Notes under the pieces: generated by a model
Databases searched by the model: none
What the model was told of the DNA's origin: nothing
What the model saw: the letters and a program-made list of their open reading frames with translations, nothing else
In this document: positions 38,701-50,700 of the stretch, piece after piece
Layout of the letters: each line of letters begins with the position of its first letter
Numbering within the stretch: position 1 is the stretch's first letter
Translations under genes and position numbers: made by a program
Assembly (NCBI RefSeq): GCF_003254395.2
Contig: NC_037647.1
Location: 5,616,876-5,680,875 of the forward strand
From: Apis mellifera
Lineage: Eukaryota; Arthropoda; Insecta; Hymenoptera; Apidae
DNA: 64,000 nucleotides
Reading direction: 5' to 3'

Positions 38701-41700
38701 AGGACTGTATACACGTGAAATGGAATTGCAACCCTTTTCTCCATTTTCTCCTACAATAAATTCTTTTATGAGAATTTTATCTCTCTGTTCGCACAATATT
38801 CGCAATATTTTAAACCGTGTACGGACTAAAATTTGAGAACAGTTTACTCGAGCGGAATTTAAAAGAATGAATCATTCTTATATATATTCTAAATATTGCT
38901 TTAAGAAAAATATCTCTACTATTGTCATAGAAACGAATTTTGAAATTTGGAAAGATCATTTTACTTTTTGAATGAAAATGAAAATTGACATAGAAATGAA
39001 TTTCAAAAGAGTGGAAAAATATTTTTTCGAATTGACGTAGAAATGAATTTCGAAAGATTGGAAGAATAATTTTTTGTTCGAAAATTTTTACCTTGTTTCA
39101 GTCAAAATGCAATGTATTTTAGTTTGCATATGATTAAATTAAATATAGATGATGAATAATTCAAAGTCAATAAAACATATATAAAATTCAGATGGAACAA
39201 GAGAAATTGTAATATGGAAAATAGTTAGAAATGAAAATTGGATTTTGATTAAGTTTAAATTGATCAAACTAAAATCAATGTATCGATGATATATGTTAAT
39301 GAATAATGATATATGTTAATGAACAAAATAAAATCAATGAAGATGATTGAAAACTGGAAGTGAAAAAAGATTTAAATAAAAACTGTGATAAATAATATTT
39401 ACTTTGTCTGATAATATGAAAATTTTCACATTATATAAAATAAATTTATAATACAAATTTCTAAAATTATTATAATTAGAAAAGATAAAATTTTATTAAA
39501 CAAAAAATTACTATTTCTTCTCTAAAGTTCCAAAGGAAATCAAATTCCATAATTAACTACATTAATATTAATCAATCAATAAAAGCAGGATTAAATATGC
39601 GCGTTAAATTAATTTCACTAATTACATTAATCCAATGTGCTTCCACATGTTAAATCAGATCCATACTAATTTGAAATCGTTTTGCATTGCGAATTGTCAA
39701 CGAAAATACCATTACGTTTATTCGAAATCTCCAACGTTATTACCATCACGATTATTTAAATCTATTCTCCAAAATTAAATAACTAAATTACATTCTATTC
39801 GAGGAAAATTAAATCGATTTCATTGATTTCCTCTCATCGATAAAAAAGAAAATCTGTTAGAAAATTCTCATCGTTTTTCAATTCGTTTAAAAAAATATGT
39901 ATCATTTGCATGTAATAATATTTATCTGAATTATCTCGAGATTAGCTGATAAATTCCACGTTCGAACGATATAAATCATTCATAAATATTTTCCAGATCA
40001 ATACCAGAAATATTCACAAAGCCAGAATGAAATATTCGCGATGACAGCGAAAATTCCATCTGTGTTTCCACATAGAAATTTTCGTCGTGAAAAATATTGC
40101 ACGTTTATCTATTGAATCAAATTTTTGTTCATCTTTAGAATGGTTATTTTCATAAATCCCGAATTTGTTGCAACAAGGAAAAGAATCTTTCAAACAATAA
40201 AATAAAAATCCAATATAGGAAAAATAAATTTACAAAAATTTCATGAATCAGGATATATGCGTAAGTCGTTATGATTATTATAATTTTGAGAATTTATCAT
40301 CACACGAAATATTCACTGTAGTCACATTATTAATATTTTTTATTAATATATCATGTTAAAATAACAATAATAAAATTACTAATTAGTTAGTTTAAAAATT
40401 ATGGTTCCATTTAAAAATTATGGTTCCATTTAAAAATTATGGTTCCATTTAAAAAAGTAAATTCGAGTTTTACGTGTCCATTTATAAAAAAAACTATTAA
40501 TATTGCATAATATAATATATCTTTATAAGTTTTCTTTTCATAATATTTTTTTCTTAAAAGATATTTCTGCACTTAGATAAAATAGATATCCGGAAGATAG
40601 ATATAAATGAAGGTTGGACGCCATCTTCATATATATTTTTAGACAGCTGTTAGCTGTGAATATTTCGTATTGATTCATAAATTGATCTTTTAAAAAATTA
40701 GATAAAATTTGTAACCTTTGTACATGAGCGACAGTCCATACTCGTATGGTATCGAGGTACATCGAAAGTAAAAACCGAAGTCCTGATAATCGAAAGCCAT
40801 ACTTAGATCGTTCTTCGTTATTTTGTTCGTTTCCGTGTTATAGCCACCTTGATAACCGATTAAAAAACCTTTTATTGCGGTGACCACAGAGCCCAAAACG
40901 TCCACGTTAAATTGTGTGTCGGTTGCTGTGAAATAGAAAATATTTTTATAAATTTGTCAAATAATTGGAAATGGAAATTAGATTCATTTTCGTATTAAAT
41001 AAAATTATCCAAGATATAAATTGATCGATAATGTGAATTAAGAATTTTCTCTTTTAAACCAATGATTCAAAATCTGCCGTTTTTCACGACAATAAAGATG
41101 TAACTCGTAATATAAACAATTCATCCCTGCGGTTTTACGCAATTCGTTGGTAAACACCGAATCCATAATTCGGAATGCCTCAACCTTCAACATTAGTTTA
41201 AATTCAACACTCGTGGCCTTCATACCACGCCGTTAAACCGCAGTTAATACACAGTTAAGACTCAACATTTCACGTTCGTTATATCAAACGTAGTTAAATT
41301 TTCATTTAATATCAATCTCGATCGAGTATCAGTGATATTAGTTGTGTCATTGAATTACACCTACTTTGGTGGAAGTACAAATGTCAGTCACGTGTATAAA
41401 GGTAAAAATCCGAACATATATGTATTTAATTAGAACAAGTTAATTATTGGAAATGATTGAAATGGAGGAAATTTTGATAATATAAAGTTAAAATGGATTA
41501 ATTGTTTCTTTTTAGAAATCGTACGAAAATTACATTCGTTTATTTCTATTCTTCGTTAATTTCTTTTATCTACATAGTTACATAGATGATATTGTGCCAT
41601 ATGTATAAAATTTTCCAGAGCAATTTTTAAAAATTTTTAAAATTAAATAAGATTGTTATTTTTTATAATTTGCAACGAAATCAAATATTTGAGGTTATTT

Positions 41701-44700
41701 GAGGATAGCAAAGTAAATTTATAATGCAACGTTTTTTTGAAAATTATATTAGAATATTTTTAAAAGCATCATTCAAGTTTTCATTTTTGAAAAAACATTA
41801 ATATCTTTAAATGTTTGGTATATATAAATAATTTTAAATTAATTTAAATTTTAAAATTAGTCTTTGGATCAAGAATTGAATGAACAAAATGTACACGTGA
41901 TACAATGAACATTTAGATTAAAAAAATGTATAAAAATTTTTAAATCCATTAACTTATGTTTTTTTATAAAATTGAAAATATTTTTAAAAAAAGTAAATTT
42001 ACATTTGAGCAATAAAAGTTTTCATCATTAGCAAAAGATATAAATTATTAAATTATTAATGCTCATATATTGATGTAAAATATAGATGTTAGATAAACAG
42101 TCATAAATTTTTGGATTGGACAGTATCAAACAAACTTTTCTATTTATTTAAATTATAATATGAACACTTCTATTTTTGGACGAGTAAACATACAAAGTGC
42201 CTCATATAAAAGACATATGCATAAATCTCTTTTAATTTGAATTTTGTATATTGAAATGTTACATATATACATTGATGCTATGAAAACATTTCATTTCGAA
42301 GTTATGAGTTTTCAAAAGTTTTCAAAATCACTAATGATAGTATTTGCTGATTTCTTTTTTGTATATTTTAATTGAATATTTTAAATCATTATTTTTATTT
42401 ATGAACGAGAATAATTAGAATAAGAATCTTTTCTCTTTTGAAAATTTTTTTCTAAATCTTAAAGAAGAAAAATGTTTCTTGCTAATCTTTTATTAATTTT
42501 CTTCTAAACTTAAAAAATTATCCTCAACTCTCGAACAAGTTTTACAACTTTCAACTTTATATCATACTCTTCTAATACAATCACGGTAAAATTGAAATTA
42601 TTACAACATTATTAAAAAAATATATTAAATAAAAAAGTAGGTGTAAGTCACGATTAAATTATTGTCAAAATATAATTAAAAGATTACTAAATTATTAAAG
42701 TATTAAAATAATTTTGTATTGGCAAACAATTATTATCTGCTTTTCTTCTATTCAATGCTCCACGAAATGAATGAAGTTGAAAGTTTTGTATATACCATAA
42801 TTGTTAAAATTAGATATCTCTGAGACGCGCAATAGGCATCTTTAGAATCATTTATCTATCTCGACTATAAATTTAACAAATGTTAAACAATGAAATCGAC
42901 TAACTGATCGAACACGACGCGTTGAACAGTTCCTTGCTGCATTTGGCGCCAATTTTTATCAATTTGGCAGTTGTAGTTGGATTATAAGTAACCTCCGATT
43001 GTAAGCCAATGTCTGGGACTATGATGTCGTCTATAGTATGGCCCAATGTAACATTATTATCCGTCGTCCATTTTTGTATAATACTTCCGTAATTTCTTTT
43101 GTATTGCGAATCCATGACACCGGTCAACTATTAATTGCAAATCATTTTAATGAAATTTAAATTTTGTTAAATAAATTGTCCATCAATTTTAAACCAAGTT
43201 ATTGGTTTATTTTTGACGATACAAATAATATTTAGTATCTACTAATTTGGATACTGTTTGATCATCAAAAATTCGATCATAATTATAAATATCTAATTTT
43301 GATTAAATAATAAACAAATTTTAACAACAAAATGCAAAGTAAAAAATAAAAAGAAATATATATTGATTTATGATTACAGCATTAGAAATACTGTGAAAAT
43401 AAAAGATGAAATTTTCAAATATTTCATAAGGATAAAAGCAATAGTCGAACTGTTGCTCACGAATTTATTATTGGATTTCGAGGTTAAAGCTTTTCTACGT
43501 TCGAAATTTGCATACTAAATGCACGCAGAACGATAGTAATCACGTTGTGTCATTGTTTTTTCAACGTGATTTTTTAAATTTTAATCAAATTCCACTCGAT
43601 TGCTTAATATCGCTTAAAAATGTGTTTGAAACTTAAATCGTTTGTTGTAATATTTTTCAAGTCTCTCAAGTTTGCTCGAAATTATTTCGCGAGTTGTTAA
43701 AATTTATATTTTCGAATAAAAACTTCGAGGAAATGTTTTGGAAAATTACTTTTGATGTGTCGCAAATCAAGCGTAAATCACTGCCCATATCAAGTATCTC
43801 GGATTTCGCTTTAACGCCCAATTTGATAAGAGTTTTGCCATAATGGTAGCCACTTGTGAATACATCTCTCGCGGATTTGCCCAGATCCTTAAAATTCGGC
43901 GCACTCATGACGTGTCACTTCAAAAAAGGACGAGTAAATTCCCGGACACCGAACAATTTAACTGTAAAACATGGCCATTTTTATATAGGATAAATACCTA
44001 CAAATAAATAATAATAAAATATTAGTATTTATACTAATAATTTTATTATAAAAATCAATAATACTTTGAAAAAAATATATTTTATTAGATAGATTAGCCC
44101 AGAATATTTAATTTTCTCCGATAATTTATGATAATAAGTATTAAATAACTCAGTGATTAGATTATTCTCTAAATACTATTCTCTTAACAATTGTACTTTC
44201 TTTTTCTTTTCCAACGAACGAAAAAAAAAAAATATTTTATAATCTTACATTTCTCTTCTTCGATTCCTACGATAAAAGTATAAATAATGCGCTACTTGTA
44301 ATTATATTACGAAAAAACCAAATATCATATTTATACAACTTGGATATTTGATTTTTCCAATTCCAAAGTTGTCAAAATTTGTCACGAATGTGATTTAATT
44401 TATTATGTATAAGGGTTAAGTGACATTCACCAAATCGAGACGTCGATGTAACTGGACTCGACGATGAACGCGATGATCCTCTCGATCGTGTGCAACATCG
44501 CCGTCTTTAACCTTCGTTGAAACGATGGATTAGTTGCCGAGAAATAGGGACGAGTTACTGTTACCGGTTTTTTTTGTATTGACAGGAATTAGACGATAAA
44601 GCCATTGACATTTTCCACATTTCAAAAAGCATTACGAGTTATATCGAGGAAGGCAGTGATTCACGTATACGTTAAATCTCGTTCACATCGATCCAATCAA

Positions 44701-47700
44701 TTCGCTTCCAATCGAATATTGATATTGAAAAAAATTTGCCTAGAACATAAAGATATATCCGATCTGATGCGAATAAAAATTAAAATAAATTCACAATTGT
44801 GCGAATAATACGAATATGTGTGTGTCATAAAACATACAACAATTCAATTAAATCTACTAGAAATAATACTCGCGCAATTTTAATTTTTTAATTCCTGTTA
44901 GACGTATCTCTATCCAAAGCCTGGTAACGATATGTCAACTCGTCCAACAATTTCTCCATCATTCGTGTTAATCGAATTAATTATACGAAAAAGGAGAAAA
45001 TCCAGATCCGTTGGATGAAGGAACAGTAGAGGAATCCGTCAGGGAGAATTTGTCGTGGAAAAAGGACGATTCTCCATCCGCGGATCGAATCGACATAATT
45101 CGAGCTGACAACGTGGAATCGGATTTTTCATCCGGTCCACGCGAAACGTCCCCCGTAAATCCGAGGAGGAGTGTCGTCGAAACGAAACCTGAGATTGCCA
45201 GTCGGTGATGTCTTTTCCCGGGTTCAAGTTTGACGCTTGTTTCCGGGGGAAGGGAAGGGTGGAAGTTTGAGGAGCGACTTGAAAGGATGGATAAAAAGAA
45301 AATTCGCGGGGGGGGAAAAAGTCTTCTCGGATCGGATTTTCGTGTTAGGTAAATTGTTTCTTTGAAATAGTGATATGGTAGATGACACTGTCTTATAAGA
45401 TGAAATGTGTGTTTGGGAATGTAAGGATATTATATACAATTATATATTAAAATGGGTAAATGTATTTGAAATATATTAATTCTTATTAATTTGTATTGAT
45501 TAGTTTTGAGATTTTTTTAAAGAAAAAAAGGGATTAGAAATAATGTGACTAAAATATTTTTGAAAATATAAATGAACTGTTATAAATTCTATATGAAAAT
45601 AAAATAAAATCGATAATACTATTATAATTAAATTTTTATGATAAAACATTTGTTTTTTTTTTTAATAATTTTATTATAATATCATTGAAAACAAATTGGT
45701 AAAAGTTTTCTGTTCTAAAAATTATTTTTTAGAAATTTATCTGTAATTAACATATATTATTTTCCATTGAAAATAATCTTTTTAATAATTTTTTTTAATT
45801 ATCGATGATTGAGAAATATTAATCATTACGAATATCTCATATTTCACAAATTTTTACCATCTTAATTTTAATCTTTCTTAAAAATTCTTTTTAAATTAAA
45901 ATTGTAATTTGCACGCGACCCCGAAATTTCTCAAAGAATTAAATTATAAGGAAGAAACTTTGATGTCAGCTCACGCAGGAATTAGGCTAAAACGTCAGTT
46001 TACAACAATACCCTTAATTCTCGTAATGGGCACATCGATGTGCGAGGATTCACTTTGACCCTAATCTTTATTCATCTGTCAGATCCCTCATTTCTTATCT
46101 CTAACATTTGAAACATTAATTTGATTGAGGTCATAAATTACGATCAAATGTTAATGTATTAAAGATCTAATATTTCTGAAACGGATAAGAAAGTGTTGAA
46201 CAAAAAATTAATTTTAATACAATTATTAAGTGTTGAAAAACACTTTCAATCTTTTCAATTTTAATATCTGTTTTCGATAAAATTTAAAAATTATTATAAA
46301 TTTTTCTAGAAAACGTGTTTTATCATCCAATATAATTTAAATGGGACGAATAACGGATCAATATCATTTACATATGATTATCAAATATATCATATTTACG
46401 TTTCGGAACAACATAATGTCACGATTGATCCAAATAGCTTTCCATCATTTAATAACAATCGGCTGGTTAATCGGATTACTTGCTATTGCAAACAGATTTC
46501 CCCCTCGAAAAACAAAATAAAACGAAATTCTCGTTCCGCGACATTTCACGTCAAAAGGCATCGAAGTCGAAAATTTCAAGAGCGGGACGAAAAATTCGAC
46601 ATTTAACCGTGTCAAATCGATGCTCACACTCGAGAGTGTATCACGTGCATAAATTCATCGAGGATTTCCATTCTACGGCTACCATTTCCAGCAGATTTCA
46701 TTCGAAACGCGGTTCCTCTCGCCTCGATGAAACGCACGTGGTGCGATATTAACCTGTATGGGAAAATGAGAAAACGATTCAACGAATGAAACGTGGAAAT
46801 GAAGTTATTAACTCGATCCACGGAAATAGAATTATCCAATCAAATTAAAATGATACCATTTCGATTGTCGATCACGATGATTTAAATAAATCAAGTTGAC
46901 CATTCTTCTAGATTTTTAAAATTGTTAAGAATAATTTTATATCCAATTGTATGATTTGTTAGGAAAGAATAGATTTTTAATTGACGTTATATTTATAAAA
47001 ATTTAATTTTGTATAAAAATCTATCTATCTTCTGAATATAATATAAAACAATAGATAATTCAAACGATTAATCTATGAATTAAATTATATTAAAATAATA
47101 ATTCTTTGCATTTTTTAATCAATGATTAAGAGATTATTTGCAAGTGACTATCGAGTTTTAAATTATATACAAAATATTCAATTTTATTATATTATAAATA
47201 TTTATGATAATATTTTATATATTTATTTATAAATATCAATTATTAAATTAAATTTTCAAATCAAAAGATTTAATTTATATAATAATACATAAAAATATCC
47301 ATCAGATAAATTACCCTCCTTTCATTAAGAAAAAAAAATATTGTTACCATCTTTTCAAAGTAACATAAATTTTATATTCGGGAAAATACTAGATGTAGGC
47401 ATGCTAAACATAAACATACCATGCCGACAAATCTATGTAAATTTCCAACACAGCTCAGACGTATTCGACAAGAGCAAAGTAATATACCCTATCGTACGAA
47501 AGTTTCTTACCAATGTAAACTGTACTACACATACCTTCATCACTTGCAAACTATGCGAGGAATATACGTTTGAAAGCCGACTTCTATTCACATGAAAAGC
47601 GTCAATCTTCTTTCCATCCCTGGAACCATGTTATTTCAGATCTGATTCTTCTATCCTCAAGTTTCTTTCAAAAGAGTAATCTCATTTCCAGGAGTAGTCC

Positions 47701-50700
47701 GATCGAATTCAATCATACTAATCGCGATAGTTCGGGACATTCTGAATCACGAATCTGTGGCCCGATTCAACTTCTGTGGAAACAATTCACACGGAATATA
47801 ATTAACGAGAAACTGTTCTCACTTGGCAAACTCTGCTTTCACTGATTAATATTGTGTACAAGGTATCCATTTTCATGGTAATAACAATTTCTTGATTATT
47901 CATAATAATATATATATATTTTTAATTATTACATTATTTGCAATCAACTCTCGCAGAGAATTGTAATATAGTAAATTAAGTTAATAATTATTTTATACAA
48001 TCTGATAAAAGATAATTAAGTGTGACTCTCGTCGATTTTAATCGAATTTAACGAATTACAGAAAATGAATAAGATCCATGAAATAGGATTTAAAATTATA
48101 ATAAACGAGTATTATTTGTATACAAAATTTCGAATTGCAGTTGAATCGATCATACATAGGATTGTATTATAGAAATGATATAAAGTTAAATATAGATTTT
48201 TAAATTTAATTTTCATCATTTCAAAGAATGGAAAAACGATGAGAAAATGTTAGGCACACTGTGTAGATTTAATCTTGAATCGTAGCCAGTTATATTTTGA
48301 GTTGCTAACTGCTATTTGTCGTATATATACGTGTATACAGTTTGTGGTTTTCTCTGAAAACAGTCATCCAACATCTAGCTTAATTACGTTTGCATTCAAC
48401 TTATTATGCTACATTGGAGGCCGCAAACTGTCGCTTCTGTCGCGTAGATTTTTTTTTTTTTTTAGAAAATTTAATGAAGAAAAAATAGATTTAATTCTCT
48501 TGTTATTAAATAAATTACGCGATAACACGAAATAAAAAAAGGAAAATAATGCTACATATTCAATTTCTCTTCTCTTTTCATTTTTCATTATATTCCCGTT
48601 ATAATTTTGATAAAAATGTTTTCTGAAAATTTTATCAAATAATTAATAACGTTACATTCTTCTTTTGTACATCCACTCAATTATATCAATTCAATTATTT
48701 CGTGTGCAAAATTTACAAAAGGTTCTCCGTTCGTTCATTCGTTATTTCTTGACTTCAACCTTCAATTATTTTCCCCTGCAATCCCCCACAATTGATCGTC
48801 GTCCCCTCGTTCGTATCAAATCAACTCGAAGAAAATGAAAATAAAGAATCTACAAGAAGAATTCCACAGAGGGAATTTTCACATCAATTAACAGAATTGT
48901 TTCCTTTTGTTGCAGCCGATGCTCGTCGAAACGAAACGCGGTGGTGTTGGTGGGGCCGATGAGGGTGAGGAGGATGGGGTTGAATATTACAGGCTCAGGT
49001 CATTCTCCATTACGGCGAACGGGGTCTACAACCTCGGCGATTCGCTGAAAAGCCGACGAAGCAAAAGTATCAACAGTGTCACGTCCTCTGGCACCAGCTG
49101 CAGCAGCACCAGAGAGGCCAGATTGAGGTGAGAATAGATTTATATTATGCACGTTTAATTAAAATTAATTTTAAATTTATACTTATGCTTGGAAATTTTA
49201 ATAATCGTGCTATATTTTTACAATTGTATCATGTGTATTAATTTTTATAGATAAAACGAAGAAATATTTGATGATACGAAATGTAATATAGACTTTTTTT
49301 AAAAAAAATATTAGGTTTCGTTTAAATCAAATGGATAATTTGCTAGAATTAATTGATATAAATTTAGTTACAATTATGAATCATTTATACATGCTTCTGT
49401 TTTACAATTGAATCATGTGTATTAATTTTTATAGATAAAATGAAGAAATATTTGATGATACAAAATGTAGTATAGATTTTTTTTAAAAAAAAATATTACG
49501 TTTCGTTTCAATCAAATGGATAATTTACTAGAATTAATTGATATAAATTTAGCTACAATTATGAATCATTTATACATGCTTTTGCTAATTAATTTTCTTC
49601 ATTATATTTTTTAAATGTTATGTATACGTGTATACGTTTAGAGAATCAATTTTAAATGAACACAAAAGTTGATGTATAAAAATTTCATTTGTGGCTTATT
49701 TATTAAATTACAAGCAATTCAATTTAGATGAAGATACAGAAGAGCGAGATTTCGGTGGACGGAATGAAGATAAAATCATTCGTTCTGTTTTCCCTTTTTC
49801 CTTCCCTATTTCTGCATCCAAGTACAATGCTTTATCAAAGAAAGAAGAAGAATCTTTTTTCCCAACTTCAAATATGCACTAAAAACATTTAATGTCGCGA
49901 GATATCATATCTTGAGAGTAATCTAATTAAACTTCTCAAGCACGAAATATTTCGGCCTCGATATCAAAATTCTCGTCTTCTTTTCTCGACGCAATTAAAA
50001 ATCCTCGTAATTTTTTTGAATGCGATGTTGACGAATAACATTTGAGACCAAAAGATTCTCCTCCAGTTCTACTTAACAGATTAAAGGCTTTTCCTCGCGT
50101 TTCTCTCTTTCTATCTCTTGTCTCATACAATTTCTCACCACGATGTCTCCATGTTTTTTTCGAATCCCAAAAGGTTATATCCTACGACCGTGTGAAAACG
50201 ATGAAACAAGATGTAATCTCGGCAAGTGCTCTTTCGCGAGAAATGGTAGAGCGGATGAGAAAGGATGGAAGAATCCATTCCAGAAGGATAAACACGTGTG
50301 AACGAATGTGGATGTTAAAATAGAATTTTGAATTTTTTTGCTTAGATTTTCGATAATCATTCTGAATGATTCTTGAAACGATGAGGAAAGTGATATGTAT
50401 AAATTTTTATTGATTGGAAAATTTAGGAAAAATTAATATAAATGTAAGGTATTTTTGTAGAAAACGTATTTTGATAAGTTTAATAAGTTTTAAAAAAGTA
50501 ATTTTGAATATGTTCTTTCTTTTTTAGATTTTACTTCGTATTTTGTATCATATATCAATTATTATATACATATATCCAGATATTTTAATGAAAGGAATTA
50601 CCTGTATAATAAATATTTACAATTCCGAATTGATTGAAATAATTCATTAGTTCAGATTCCACTTGATTTTGAATTATAGATGTTTCATTTGAATTCGTAA

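Larger units (their letters stand above)
33353..48915 (+). other. 15.6-kb RGK intron hosting an antisense porin gene
   Basis: Runs from GTAAAG to TTGCAG. It holds the complete minus-strand porin gene (35327-43961). Other contents are GC-richer islands at about 36640-37000, 44400-44560, 44930-45340 and 46490-46780, diverged tandem repeats at 38150-38570 and 38926-39090, and a 19-base tandem repeat at 40392-40455. No further exon is supported. Confidence 0.75.

Noticed and set aside
41038..41223. 61-codon minus-strand frame inside a porin intron
   Set aside because: Adding it breaks the close alignment of neighbouring exons with VDAC, and it lacks porin-like strand pattern.
45011..45208. 65-codon frame in a GC-rich island
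   Set aside because: No motif, no splice pair in a phase compatible with RGK, and the opposite strand is open too. Probably composition.
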